A stretch of 32,489 nt of DNA from Chalciporus piperatus (GCA_038093975.1 JBBPTG010000261.1:1-32489), one strand, 5' to 3'; positions 8,047 to 18,654 are shown, counted from the first letter of the stretch. Notes: generated by a model not told the origin, from the letters alone. A program made the numbers and translations.

Positions 8047-8309
8047 CTCTACCGTACTGTACACTCAATGCTAGGACTACCAATGTATTGTAAAGATGTA
8101 CCACAAAAGCTGTAGCATTGTAACATGGGAAAGGGTACTTTCACAGGGGGATCTTCGCAATCTAGTCTTATTGTCTAGCCAAGCATCATCGTCGCAGCAA
8201 AATCAATAATGGTGTCTACTGCTCTCGCACTCGGTGCTTTGTACGTTTGGTTCGCATCGCTAATTTTCGTTGTATCTAATGACCAATCGCTACAGCGGAA
8301 ACATGAGTA
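8047..8309. other. Spacer, no gene recognised
   Basis: Downstream of the minus-strand gene ending at 8310. No motif or strong structure is seen. Confidence 0.4.
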
Positions 8310-9045
8310 CTACATGTTCTGGCTCGGTGTTCTAGCTCGACTTTCTCCTCCCTGACTCCCTCCTTCAGTCTGTTTCTGCTGACATCTAGCCAACATATAC
8401 TTCAATCGAAGTTGGGTGAAATCGAACACTGGCCAGCAGTGTTGGAAATGCGTCAAGTCTGGGAAATGCTCTTGGGCCTGTTCATGTTCAGTTTGGTGTT
8501 CAATAACGTGTGTTACACTCTCACCTTCTGTCTTAAGGCCTCTAACGCCTTTCGTTCCTGAAGGCTCCTGCATTTGCCTTAATCAAGATAGCCTTGTGAA
8601 CAAATCTCTGGTGGACCATGTAAGTCACTCAATCTGTGTAGAGGCGTATATCTACCGCACCTTGAGCTCTTTGAATTAATTCCTCCTCCCCCCAGTCCAT
8701 CTTCCCTTCGAGGGTGTACCCGCCTCTGCCAGGTCTCCCAGGTTCCCCATTCGGGTTCGGTATCTTGCTACTTTCAGTCTCGTCTTCAGAATCTAGAGAT
8801 GACAGCTCTGATGGTGTTGGTGAGCCCTCATCTCGCTGGACACCTTGACTGTTTCCCGTCTCTCCCAGCGGGAACGCTACGGTACGTGGTACCTTTGGTA
8901 AGCGAGGTGCGCCTTCAGGTGTGCTTGCACGTTTGCGGCAAAGTATAGCAGGCGCAGACGAAACCAGCATCTCTTCCAGGACTGAGACAGTGACTCGAGT
9001 TGTCAGTTGATAGAACATCTCTGCCTGGGAGGAAAGCAGTGGCAT
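8310..9045 (-). CDS. Repeat-associated fungal protein of unknown function (at least 3 exons)
   Basis: Exon 1 lies within 9045-8640; the best start is ATG 9018, just after a possible acceptor (CTCCCAG at 9025-9031). It encodes RLPKVPRTVAFPLGE, a Ser/Asp-rich linker (SELSSLDSEDETESSK) and IPNPNGEPGRPGRGGYTLEG. A short exon at 8557-8525 gives ERKALEALRQK. A 47-bp intron (8524-8478, GTGAGA...GAACAG) leads in phase 0 to the last exon (8477-8310): HFPDLTHFQHCWPVFDF, TQLRLKYMLA and a polar tail ending in TAG. The order IPxPxGExGRPGxGGY then FPxLxxFxxCWPV...LRLKY matches a protein type I recall as multicopy in agaricomycete genomes, with no known function. The junction of exon 1 to the short exon is unresolved: a TGA after AVDIRLYTD means either an intron I cannot place or a broken copy. 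Confidence 0.5.
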
Positions 9046-9049
9046 GGGT

Positions 9050-9328
9050 AAGTGACTATAATGTGCATCGTGACATGGTGGTACTGAGTATGACTATTGA
9101 TCAACTGTTCAGTTGTGTCATGTTGCCATTCGACTTCATTCCTAATATTTCTGTGTAGTTTTGATCACATTCTCGTTCAGCTCTATGACTCAGGGCCATC
9201 CGACACATCTCATCTTCAATACCCTCCTGGCGTCTTCCAAAACTTCATGTCGGTATCACAGACAGAATTGAAGTGATTGATGAGTACACTTACTGTCCGG
9301 ACCAGTCCTGGACTGGTCCTTGAAGTTC
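9050..9328. other. Spacer ending in a MITE fragment
   Basis: 9050-9290 has no feature. 9293-9323 (GTCCGGACCAGTCCTGGACTGGTCC) consists of the same palindromic CAGTCC/GGACTGG words as the MITE at 4308-5217, so a MITE piece borders the LTR at 9329. Confidence 0.45.
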
Positions 9329-9760
9329 TGTTGCAGCCAAAGACTTGCAGGGGGTGACTAGCCAGTTGCTAGGTCGACTCAAGAGTCTATTGGAGGCTTG
9401 GACTAGAGTCCAATGTGATTAACTAAATGTATTTGAGTGAAGGAATAGGGTAACAGTATCTAGAGTCCAATGTAACTGAAGGTTAGCTACAATGGACTCT
9501 GGAGGAGTGTGCGCTTCAAGGTAAACAAAGGTAAACAAAGTGTCAAGGAAGCGCCACACAAGTGTAAGGTAAAGCTCTGCTAGTGCAGAGCGAAGGGAAC
9601 AACACTAGGTAATGAACCAAGTTGGTATCCTAGGTAAAAATGACCTGAGGAATCGATCTAGATAGGTTAGAAGTCGAATGGAGCGCTAGGTAACACTGTA
9701 TGAGTCAAAGGAAAGTAAATAAGTAGGGAAAGCTAAGTTGGGGAAGCACCAAAAGCAACA
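9329..9760 (-). mobile_element. Solo Copia LTR, copy c
   Basis: 432 bp in reverse orientation, TGTTGCAGCC to AAAAGCAACA. The bases before it are AGTTC (9324-9328) and those after are GTTCC (9761-9765); GTTC is duplicated, and if the final A of the LTR is counted as shared the duplication is AGTTC, the 5 bp expected for Copia. No internal region remains, so this is a solo LTR. Confidence 0.9.
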
Positions 9761-9764
9761 GTTC

Positions 9765-10008
9765 CACTCGATGGCAGATCAATTACGTCCCAGCGGGCCA
9801 TCACATGCCCTCTCAGCCATGATCTGAGACTCATCAGCTCGCCAGTCTTTTGAGTTGATCCAGACCGAGACAGCATGGTATATCAAACTATAGATCACAA
9901 CATACTGCTCATTAAGCCTCCAACAATAGCATGTATTTGCTGACTGTTATGGTTCCATCACTGGCAGCCTGTGATTGGCTCTGTGCTGCATTGATCTGAA
10001 TCTTCAGA
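9765..10008. other. Spacer, no gene recognised
   Basis: Between the solo LTR and the gag remnant. Nothing coding-like is seen on either strand. Confidence 0.4.
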
Positions 10009-10242
10009 TCATACTTGGTTCGCTGGACCAGGAGGTTGGTGATGCCGATCAGTTAATTGTTGACTGCCAGCGACCCAACAAGCGGTAGCAGATATCTGAG
10101 CTTGGTCAATCGTCCAGGCAACTGAAAGCCTACTTACATACTGAGTAATTTTGCTTTGGCCAAGAGCCTCCATTTCCTCGGCCCAGGTGGTGTAGTTGGT
10201 GCCAGAAAGGGCTTGGATGCGATGGGCAGACTCTGAAGACAT
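10009..10242 (-). pseudogene. Copia gag N-terminal remnant
   Basis: From ATG at 10242 the minus strand reads MSSESAHRIQALSGTNYTTW, then AEEMEALGQSKITQYV. The pattern 'hxxLxGxNYxxWxxxMxAhL' is the start of Copia-type gag proteins (UBN2/DUF4219 type). The frame continues to about 10009, but the sequence after QYV no longer resembles gag, and a GTAAGT at that point hints at a decayed splice site or junction. It is different in sequence from the gag at 16572. Only a relic. Confidence 0.5.
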
Positions 10243-10930
10243 GATATGGGCAGGGAGATAAGAGATGTCGACGATTTGGGGGTAGACAGCGAAGATGACG
10301 ATGTAGGGAGCTTGTTCTGCATCTGTTTTACTGTCAAGCTGAACCCAACCTCGCTGATCCATAGGACTGTGACTCAATCTCCTAGACTGACTTGTAGCTG
10401 AAAGTCAGGGAGACCAACAATGCTGACCATGGAGTTGGGTGGATATAGTATTTGAAGCTCTGAGGGATCATCTGATTAACAGAACATATCATGCAATACT
10501 TGGGCTGCAACCGTTTTCATGAGTTGGACGAGGCGGTCCCATGAGGGTGATCTCTACCACAATTGAACACCACAAGAATATACAAGAGGTCATTGACACC
10601 AAAGAAACTCATTAACAATGACAACTTCTGCAAGCCTAAACACTCTGACACTGCAATGCTCACAGTTTTGGATCTCTTGATTACAATCAATTAAGACAGG
10701 ACTTGACATGAAATGCTGAAATGAAGATGGTGAATTGCCTTCTCCATTTCAGACCATCGCCTTTATATCCACTCTGGATCTCCATCTGAGCCACTCCTTG
10801 CAGAGGCTGCATCATACCCAATATACCACTACCTAGAAAACAGCAGTATGGCTCCAGACAATAGGATGATCTGGCTCCTGAAGAAGAATCTTGAGCATGG
10901 GTTAATCAACTCTGGTCAGAAGGATGAGGT
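10243..10930. other. Long stretch without a recognised gene
   Basis: No frame with motifs on either strand. The composition is ordinary. It may be decayed element sequence upstream of the gag remnant. Confidence 0.45.
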
Positions 10931-10935
10931 GGTCA

Positions 10936-10952
10936 TGTGTGTGTGTGTGTGT
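10936..10952. repeat. (TG)n microsatellite
   Basis: 17 bases of alternating TG on the plus strand. The minus-strand open frame through it ends in Thr-His repeats for this reason. Confidence 0.85.
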
Positions 10953-11263
10953 CCTTCTGAGGACGGCCTGTATGGATGATGCCATGAACTTCAACAAGGG
11001 TTGTGGCTTTGTCAAGTTTGTGAAATCCCTGTTTTCCAACACCTTCCATATCTTGATCTTGAAGTTTAACCTGTTCAACAGGGTGGAGTCTCGCTCTTCT
11101 TCTGAAGAAACCTGCAGCCATTAAGTTCACATATTTCATCGACGCAGGTGACGAATTTGTCATGAGAACGAGAGAGTTCCATGGTCTCTGGCTTTTGAGG
11201 GATACAGCATTCATATGTCACATCACTCAAAAAATCATCGATATAATCATTCCCATCACACAA
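10953..11263 (-). pseudogene. Unidentified minus-strand coding-like segment in two frames
   Basis: One frame (11263-11075) reads GNDYIDDFLSDVTYECC and onward to a TGA. A second (from 11214) continues leftwards with VEQVKLQDQDMEGVGKQGF and VEVHGIIHTG. Both look protein-like and partly overlap, as expected of a frameshifted or spliced gene, but I recognise no domain. It may belong with the segment at 11426-11740 upstream on the same strand. Confidence 0.25.
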
Positions 11264-11425
11264 GACAAACTGGATGAGTCATTGCACTGAATAGTGCATA
11301 CAGGTCAAATGATGACAATATGTGGGTAGTGTCAACACCTACTTTATTGACCAGAAACATCTCAGCTTCTTGCCCAGAAACACCTCTACCCTGCCTGCAA
11401 CCACACTAATTTCAGTTCATTATTT

Positions 11426-11740
11426 TCAAAAGACTGAGAAATTTCCAAAATTGTAATGATTGATAGGGCTCCTGAACACAGCCACAAAAGCAATCTGAGT
11501 GTGTGGATTATTGAGCATGTGGTTGCGCAGAACAGTGCTTGCTTGCTCAACTATCTGGCCATTCAGAGGTGGATCCTCCAGGAGCTTTCCCATCAGATGC
11601 AATCCGAAGGCTCTGACCACCTCCTAATCTTTGACGAGTATTTGATTCAGGATAGCGGGTGGTGGCTTTGGAGGAGCTTTGAAAAGGTCCCCTCTGATGA
11701 TTTCTTCTGGATGAAGGCAGACCCAGCCTGTCCTCAGAAT
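11426..11740 (-). pseudogene. Unidentified minus-strand coding-like segment with one stop
   Basis: A minus frame reads GWVCLHPEEIIRGDLFKAPP, PPPAILNQILVKD, a TAG, then EVVRAFGLHLMGKLLEDPP, LNGQIVEQASTVLRNHML and FVAVFRSP. Apart from the single TAG the frame is open for about 100 codons with well-mixed composition, more convincing than neighbouring frames. No family is recognised. It is interrupted or flanked on its upstream side by the Copia element beginning near 11829. Confidence 0.3.
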
Positions 11741-11828
11741 GTCCATCATTTTTGTTGCCTTCACTTCCTGTGATGCATCCAACCTCCTTGACGATGATGA
11801 TGGATGGAATCATTGATGCTCACTCCAC

Positions 11829-14341
11829 AGAGTACATGAGTCGAGCCATGCTTGATTTCACTACCCAGAGTGGTATGGAGCGCCGCATACAGTCAGGAAT
11901 CGTCCACAGCAAAACGGTGTCGCTGAATGCGCAAACCGTGTGCTCTCTGAGCGCATAACTGCTATGTTGGACGAGTCTGGTCTGCCTATGGCATTCTGGG
12001 GTGAGGCTCTATCTGCCCTCGTCCATGTCTGGAATCGATGCCCCACTGATGCAGTGGATAAGACGCCTTATGAGCTCTGGCATGGGCTGAAACCAGACAT
12101 CTCTCATCTTAGGGTATGGGGCTGTACTGCCTATGTACATGTACAGAAGGACAAGCGTGCAGTGCTCGCTTCTCACTTTGAAAAGTGCGTCTTTGTTGGT
12201 TATCCACAGGGGTACAAGGGTTGGAAGTTCTATGACCCCACCATCAAGCGCAGCTTCATTTCTGAACGCGCTGATTTTGACAAGCGCTATTTCCTAGCCA
12301 AGAAGCGGTCTACCCCTTCTATCGATTCTGGTGCGCCTCCACAACCTCCTGACCCGCCTGCTGACGCCGTTTATCGACCTCCATTCATCCCTGATGATGA
12401 GCACTCTGCATCATGCTCCGCAGGCACAGGATTTGGGGGGAGATTGATCCACCAGCAGCGCCTGTTGTGTCTGTTGGGATCCCAGTCGAGCACCCTGGTG
12501 ATGCAGTGGTCGCTCCTGGTGATCAGGGTCTCAATCCTGAACCTGCTCCGCCTTCTGATGATGAGTTCGAGGGTTCCGGTGCTTTACCTGCGCCTGATAC
12601 TCCTCCTCAACCCTCGAGTCCTGTTGGCATTGGTGCCAGACTGCCTGCCAGGCGCAGAAACCATCCTAGAGAGTGGTGGAAGCTTACCCCAGCGCAGTTG
12701 AACCCTGATTCAGACTCTGAGGACGAGGAGGACGCTTTCAAGGCTTCATCAAGCATTTCCAGTGAACCAAGGACTTATGCAGACGCCATGCATCGTTCTG
12801 ATGCAGAGCAATGGATCCAGGCAGCTCAGGAAGAGCTGGGAGCGCACAGATCGAATGGCACCTGGCGCTTGGTCGAAAGGCCAACCGATCGCAAGGTCAT
12901 TGGCTCTAGGTGGGTTTTCAAGGTCAAGCGCAATGCTGATGGCACTGTCGAACGCTACAAGGCGTGTATAGTCGCCAAAGGCTATAACCAGTGTCCATGC
13001 TTTGACTACCTCGAAATTTTTGCCCCTACAGTGCGCTTGCCCACTGTCAGGATTGTGCTCGCCCTAGCTGCCATCCATGACATGCACCTTCGCTCTGTGG
13101 ACATTTCCCATGCCTACTTGAATGGTGACACAGACTGTGAGGTCTACATGGAGCAGCCAGAGGGATTTGCTGAAGGCGACCCCAAGAAGTTTGTCTGCTT
13201 GCTGGATAAGGCCTTGTATGGCACCAAGCAAGGGGGTAATCGCTGGAATCGCAAATTGCGCTCAGTGCTCGAGTCACTAGGCTGGACTCAGACATATTCA
13301 GATGCTTCCATCTATGCCTTTGCTCGAGGTGATGTCCACATCGTCCTACCTGTCTTCGTCGATGATATGACCTTCGCTTCAAAGTCCTTGCAGGCTACTG
13401 AGCAGGCCATTGAAGCGCTGAAGAACCACTTCAAGCTGCGCGATCTGGGTCCCACCACTCAGCTTCTTGGTATCAAGATAGACAGGGACCGATCCAAGCG
13501 CTCCATCTCTTTACCTCAGCGCCAGTATTGTGTGGATATGCTCGAGCGCTTTGGCATGGCTGACTGTAAGCCTGTGACGACACCCATGGATCCAGGAGCA
13601 CGCCTTTCTCGTCCTCAGTGCCCTGCGACGCCAGAGGAGCACCAGTTCATGCAGTCAGTGGATTACCGTGGTGCTATTGGTTCACTCCAGTATCTCGCCA
13701 CCTCCACTCGACCTGACATTGTTTACTCAGTGGGTTTGCTTGCACGCTTCAATGCTAATCCTGGCATTACCCACTGGCAAGCGGTCAAGCACCTGTTCCG
13801 CTATGTCCAAGGGACCCTGGACTATGCGTTGACTTATGCCCCTGATCCTCACAGCTCAGAAGTGTTTTCCACTTTCTCTGATGCTGATCATGGTGGCTGC
13901 AAGGACACTGGTCGCTCCACTGGTGCGTATGTTGCCAAAATTGGCACTGGCGTCGTCTCCTGGATGTCCAAGCTTCAGCCTGTCGTCGCCCTGTCTACCA
14001 CAGAAGCTGAGTTCATCGCTGCAGCTGAAGCAGGCAAGGAGATCTTCTGGTTGCGCAAGTTGCTACATGAACTTGGTTTCACTGTGGCCTTGCCTTCTGT
14101 GCTTCACATAGACAACCAGTCCGCAATCCAGGTAGCCAAGCACCCAGAGCATCATGGGCGCATGAAGGCTCTGGATAACCGCTGGTTCTGGTTGCGCGAC
14201 GTTGTGGACAGGGGAGTTATCTCCCCAACCTTCGTCCCTACAGAGGACATGCCTGCTGATCTTTTGACCAAGGCTTTGCCTAGGCTGAAAGTCAAGCAGT
14301 TCTGCCAAGTCTTAGGACTGGCACCATTAGGGAGGAGTTAG
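11829..14341 (+). pseudogene. Copia polyprotein, 5'-truncated (integrase end, RT, RNase H)
   Basis: Homology starts abruptly near 11829 with EYMSRAMLDFTTQSG. After a 1-base shift at about 11884 it continues HTVRNRPQQNGVAE (the catalytic Glu of DDE integrase), then FWGEALSALVHVWNRCP, TPYELWHGLKP and LRVWGCTAYVH. A second 1-base shift lies in a run of six G at 12435-12440. After it a 600-codon frame without stops carries the whole RVT_2 domain: WIQAAQEELGAH, SRWVFKVKRN, YKACIVAKGY, FAPTVR, DISHAYLNGD, ALYGTKQ, FVDDM (catalytic, near 13355), LLGIKIDRD. RNase H follows: ALSTTEAEF, HIDNQSAI, ADLLTKALPR, ending in TAG at 14341. Gag, protease, the integrase zinc finger and two of the three catalytic acids are absent. 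Few disabling changes suggest a young insertion. Confidence 0.93.
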
Positions 14342-14360
14342 GATTGCAGAGTTGCGCAAT

Positions 14361-14370
14361 CAGGGGGGAG
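14361..14370 (+). promoter_or_regulatory. Polypurine tract of the Copia element
   Basis: AGGGGGGAG lies immediately before the TG of the 3' LTR, the position of the plus-strand primer in LTR retrotransposons. Confidence 0.8.
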
Positions 14371-14806
14371 TGTTGCTTTTGGTGATTCCCCAACTTAGCT
14401 TTGCCTACTTACTTACTTTTCCTTTTACTCATACAGCGCTACCTAGCGCTCCATTCGACTTCTAACCTATCTAGATCGATTCCTCAGGTCATTTTACCTA
14501 GGGTGCCAACTTGGTTCATTACCTAGTGTTGTTCCCTTCGCTCTGCACTAGCAGAGCTTTACCTTACACTTGTGTGGCGCTTCCTTGACACTTTGTTTAC
14601 CTTTGTTTACCTTGAAGCGCACGCTCCTCCAGAGTCCATTGTAGCTAACCTTCAGTTACTCACATTGGACTCTAGGTACTGTTACCTATTTCTTCCCTCA
14701 AATATATCTCAGTTACTCACATTGGACTCTAGTCCAAGCCTCCAATAGACTCTTGAGTCGACCTAGCAACTGGCTAGTCACCCCCTGCAAGTCTTTGGCT
14801 GCAACA
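14371..14806 (+). mobile_element. 3' LTR of the Copia element (copy d)
   Basis: 436 bp, TGTTGCTTTTGG to GGCTGCAACA, directly after the polypurine tract. It defines the LTR family seen at 4447, 6293 and 9329. The bases after it are ATTTC; the 5' end of the element is missing, so a target duplication cannot be checked. Confidence 0.95.
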
Positions 14807-14809
14807 ATT

Positions 14810-15367
14810 TCAACCGCAGGGAAATCCTTGAGATGCTTCTTCGCTGCACGAATGACGTCTTTGGAAGCCTTCGCTATCTAAGACAGATGATAATATGTAC
14901 TCTACATACTGCTGTGAATAAGGCAGTTGTGAGTTGTCATCGCTAAGATGCGAGAGTGAAGAGACAGACCTTTCAGTCATATCATAGTCGAAGTCGAAGT
15001 ATTCTCCCATGTCTGGAAAGACTTCTCTGATCCTCTCATCGAGTGGTTGTGACTCAACTTCATCATCGGCGTAAAAACGCTTGATATAGTCGTCAATGTC
15101 ATATTCCTCCCCCACAGAGACTATATTCTCTTCTAGTAGAGAAGCAACCATTGTGATGAATGGCAGAGCGAAGGTGCCAGGGTCGATCTCACCGAACGTA
15201 GACTGCCGACAATGTCCGGGCAAGCGGCCAATGGGGTCATTCATTGGTGGTGGTGAGGGTGATGGAGACGGAGTCTCCGGCAACCGTGCTTCGAGACGTT
15301 CAGCAAGATAAGGCGATGAGGAGGGGGCGGAGCGAGAGGTGTGATAGGAGTTCCACAACTGATGCAA
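14810..15367 (-). pseudogene. Acidic Ser/Pro-rich frame, probable gag or linker tail
   Basis: A 185-codon minus frame begins in Ser/Pro-rich sequence (LPETPSPSPSPPPMNDP), then becomes strongly acidic (EEYDIDDYIKRFYADDEVES, MGEYFDFDYDMTERS). Near 14890 a CTTAG|ATAGCG boundary is followed in another frame by AKASKDVIRAAKKHLKDFPA, more protein-like than the first frame, so an intron or frameshift lies at about 14890-14940. It follows the Copia gag at 15300-16572 on the same strand and could be its continuation or a separate gene cut by the Copia LTR at 14806. No domain is recognised. Confidence 0.3.
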
Positions 15368-16572
15368 ACGGGGTCAAAATGTCGACGTGCTCCATTAAAT
15401 GGAGATGTTTGTTGGGCCGTTCCTCAGACAATGTGTCCAAGGGTGGGTTTGCCACCTTGTCGAGACGATGAAGCGTCTGAGGAGTTGGCATGACCTCGAT
15501 GCGGTGTGCAAGATCAATGCTACACATGGTCTGTGGAAAAGCGGGTGGCCCGTAGTGGGTAGCACCAGAGGAGTGGGCGAGTTGGCGAGGGTCGATGGTG
15601 GGTGAGGTGAAGACGGTGGACGCAGGGGCGATGACGACGGGAGGGGTGGTGAACGAAGAGAAGGCGAAGGACGCCGAAGCGTTGTTGGCATGGGCACGAG
15701 ACTTGCGAACTTGTTCTTTGCCTGATTTTCTGTGGAATGAGTTCCGCGCTTCTTCTTCTTCTTGCCATTTGAATTGGTGTTCCCTTGACCGTTGTTCGAG
15801 TTCGCCGGCTGCTGCTGCTGCTGCGTAAACTGCGGGTCCTGATCTTTCGGCTTGACAGCTGATATCTTGGACGCCTGAGCAGGGCTTGCAGGCGTGGGGC
15901 TTGCAAAGCGTTGTGCTGAGACCAAGCACCGAGAGCAGTTTGCTCGATCTCGTCAAGGGTATATGGAAGGGCTCCAATCTGAGTGACGACGCGTGGAGTT
16001 CTCACCTCCGTTTCGCCTGCGCCCGTTATCATGATTTCCGTAGTCGTGACATCCTTCAGCAAATCTCCAGACTTGGCGTTGAGCATCTGTAAGAAAGTCA
16101 ACATGTAGGGAAGTACTTTGAGTTTCCTCAACGTCATCAGGATCTGCCAACGATCCGAGAGAGGGAACTTGTACTGGTCAAACTTCTGGAACGCGGTCCT
16201 GAGTTTCGAGAAAGTCCCAGCCAGGGACTCATGAAGAGAGAACTTGATGTTCTCGAAGGTATCATACTCGTCGGAAACGGTGGCGAAGGTGGGATGGGAA
16301 CAAGCTTTCTTGAGGGCATTCCAAAGAGCCTTGGCGTTGTTGTTCTCCTCCTCCCAGCGATGTTGGAGAGAAGCGTTAAGCTTCAGGTAGAGGGAACCGA
16401 CAGCCTTCTCCGTATTCTTGGACCAATTGTCTTGACCATCATCCTCTGCCTTCTGGTTCGTATAGAAGACTCCGATGGACATGAGGTAGGCGTGCATCTT
16501 GGGGGCCCAAGTGAGATAGTTCGAGCCATTGAGAGTGGGGATAGAGGCGAAGGTCAAGCTGGAAGAAGACAT
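15300..16572 (-). pseudogene. Copia-type gag, frameshifted
   Basis: ATG at 16572 starts MSSSSLTFASIPTLNGSNYL, then TWAPKMHAYLMSIGVF, ALWNALKKAC, LAGTFSKLRTAFQKFDQYKF and RWQILMTLRKLKVLPYML. This is the gag/UBN2 fold of Copia elements: LNGxNYxxWxxxMxxYL at the start, ALWxxL in the middle and a helical end. About 215 residues are intact. Near 15930 the frame must shift to reach a Gln/Asn-rich part (QQQQQPANSNNGQG, then GKKKKKRG), and again near 15770 to reach RAHANNASASFAFSSF, both typical of the region between gag and protease. No CCHC knuckle or protease DSGA is found. A CAG/CTG run at 15806-15825 encodes the Gln tract. The element lies opposite to the Copia pol at 11.8-14.3 kb, so it is another insertion. 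Confidence 0.8.
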
Positions 16573-16798
16573 TTTAAGAGATGGATGATAGTAGCGAATC
16601 TGAAGAATAACATGTAAGTTTATCATCCAATAAAGAATGAAAAAGCGCAGTCAGAGCTTCTATGGTCACTTGCCTTAAGTGCAGAAACTAGAGCGTAAAA
16701 AAACGCTTCTAGAACGCGGTGATACAACCACATGGATTCAGAGCGTTAAGACACATCGTCATCCAGAGCGTCCAGATGATGCCAAGCACAAGTGTGCT

Positions 16799-16814
16799 GG
16801 CAGGGCTCATAACC
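16799..16814 (-). promoter_or_regulatory. Possible primer-binding site of the minus-strand Copia
   Basis: On the minus strand GGTTATGAGCCCTGCC directly follows the CA of the putative LTR. Many Copia PBSs resemble GGTTATCAGAGCCC. It lies 227 bp upstream of the gag ATG, as in a normal leader. No tRNA match was checked. Confidence 0.3.
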
Positions 16815-17214
16815 TGTTGAACTGGTGACGTCCTAAGCCCTAAGGCTATGGACTACCAGAGCAGCATACTGCGTAGACACAAAGGGGGTTTGTGCTCGCT
16901 CACCTGATTGCAACATTGTGGTTGTGGTTAAAGAGCTGGAGCTGCTTTGCAATAGAAAAGATGATGTTCTTGATAGCTGTTTGCAAGTCATAGTAAAGCG
17001 GGTTTGGTCAAAAAGCAGTGCAATTGAGACGATACTGGAACAAAAGAAGGTGTGAGCAGGTGCTGATATGACGATCTTGATGTGCGAGGGAAAGTGTTGG
17101 ATTGATGAATGGTTTGATGAAGTTAGGATATGTGCAAGCATTGTGATTGCTTCGAAGTCAATGAAGACATTCACATCTGGAAGATCACCAGGGTTGGTCT
17201 GTGAGAACTAAACA
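16815..17214 (-). mobile_element. Putative 5' LTR of the minus-strand Copia gag element
   Basis: Bounded by TGTTGAACTGG at 16815 and GAACTAAACA ending at 17214, giving 4-bp inverted termini TGTT/AACA and a plausible 400-bp length. It is adjacent to a PBS-like sequence and upstream of a Copia gag. No second copy is in the window to confirm the limits, so the boundaries are tentative. Confidence 0.3.
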
Positions 17215-17295
17215 AACTCAGCCGATGCCTAAGAGAGGCGGAAACGACTGAGGTGCTCTGGAAGTGAGACGAGGAGTTTAAGTAAATGGGTGAAA

Positions 17296-18318
17296 ATGCC
17301 CTTGGACTCTAACCACCATCCCCCCGTGGGAAAAACCCAATCTTCCCCCAAACACATCTGCTCGACAGACTCTCCCTGCGAGATACTTCTCTCTGACATA
17401 GGGAAGTGCTTCCACGCCTTTCCCAAGGGAACATTCCGTACTCGCTTCTCCCCACCTGCGGTTCCGCGCTCGGTCCTTCGATATGTCTCCGCCCACCCAT
17501 TTACCTGGACCTGGACTACCAAGGAAGGCCCCAACAAGGGGAAATCATTCTCAGTCCCTACCATCCCCACTTCATGTGGGGAAGAAGGTAGCAGCAGGGC
17601 ACTGCGTTGGGTTGTCTCTATATTCCATTCATTCAAAGTGCATCTGAATGCCTCGGCTTTGGACGCCAACTCTGGCCAGGTTCTTCGCCCCATTGTCCGC
17701 TTGTATCAAAACAACATGATTGTCCACTTTCGTGGGCAGTCCCTCATAAAACCGTCAACAGGGGGCGAGGTGCTAGCCAAAGCCAAAGTTATTCCCCTCA
17801 CAACCCCCAACCCTGCCCCCCCTGCTATCTCGGTGGGGATAGCAGAACTCCGCAAGGAAGTAATGCAGCTTCGGGAGGAGCTCCGGAGTCTCAAACATGA
17901 ACTTGAGGTGTGTTCGCCTGCCCCCCGCTCCCCAGAGATCACTCCCACAGTGATCCCAGATATCCCTTTACGCCCGCTGTCTTCCATGTCGACCCTATCG
18001 TCTATCCAGAGCCGTACAGCCCACCCAGATCACGAATGGCTCCAACTTGTTTTGGATCACGCCGACTGCCCACCCTTCCTCTATCATGTCGACTCTGGGA
18101 TGCGCCCAGTACTCACATACTCCTTGCCCGATGGGGTGCCACAAGCTATTCAGGTTCTGTTCAAGAGAGGGCCGCCGGTCTTTGTGGGCATTGACTCAAA
18201 TGGGGACCTGTGTGTCTCCAGGATCCTCGAGGATCCAGACCTATGTGACATAGCCCTGAGCATTAACCCTGAAGAGCATCCCATCGATGTAAACATGCAC
18301 ACTGTCCCATTCAAATAG
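17296..18318 (+). CDS. 340-aa protein of unknown family in the retroposed element
   Basis: ATG at 17296 lies 3 bp inside the element; the frame is open for 340 codons to TAG and needs no introns. N-terminal half: mixed basic and hydrophobic, with FPKGTFRTRFSPPAVPRSVL, HPFTWTWTTKEGPNKGKSF and RPIVRLYQNNMIVHFRGQ. Middle: Pro-rich linker, then a short coiled coil of about 25 residues (IAELRKEVMQLREELRSL) near residues 195-220, then a Pro/Ser linker. C-terminal 100 residues: compact and mixed, with HEWLQLVLDHADCPPFLYHV, VLFKRGPPVFVGIDSNGDL and ILEDPDLCDIALSINPEEH. No signal peptide or membrane segment. The coiled coil in the middle recalls LINE ORF1 proteins, but no RNA-binding motif is seen. It might also be a host retrogene or captured RNA-virus gene. 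I do not recognise it. The intact frame suggests youth or selection. Confidence 0.7.
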   Translation: MPLDSNHHPPVGKTQSSPKHICSTDSPCEILLSDIGKCFHAFPKGTFRTRFSPPAVPRSVLRYVSAHPFTWTWTTKEGPNKGKSFSVPTIPTSCGEEGSSRALRWVVSIFHSFKVHLNASALDANSGQVLRPIVRLYQNNMIVHFRGQSLIKPSTGGEVLAKAKVIPLTTPNPAPPAISVGIAELRKEVMQLREELRSLKHELEVCSPAPRSPEITPTVIPDIPLRPLSSMSTLSSIQSRTAHPDHEWLQLVLDHADCPPFLYHVDSGMRPVLTYSLPDGVPQAIQVLFKRGPPVFVGIDSNGDLCVSRILEDPDLCDIALSINPEEHPIDVNMHTVPFK

Positions 18319-18654
18319 TAAGCTCTCACCTGCCACGTCGCAGGTTATGATCCTCCCTGGTCACCCTCCATTTCTTTTTCGTTTCATCCTTATCTATTAG
18401 CCTGGTACCGTACAGGAGTTGGCTGTCTTCCCCGTCTCAGCCAGTGGGTTCTTTGGTTGTGCTTTATTATGTACTTACAACACCTACCTCATCTCACTCT
18501 TCCTCGACCGATTGCCCACCACGATGGGACAGGCATTTTGCTTAACTATCGCACACGCACCCACTTTCCTCTGCAATTCTGCAGCGCACCGATTTATTTA
18601 GTGCCAGTTCTGTCTTACATAGGGTTCTGTACCCCAATTGGACATAAATGGAAC

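Noticed and set aside
12431..12442. Programmed frameshift in the Copia polyprotein
   Set aside because: Most Copia elements use a single frame, and another 1-base shift occurs at about 11884; decay or a homopolymer error in G6 is simpler.
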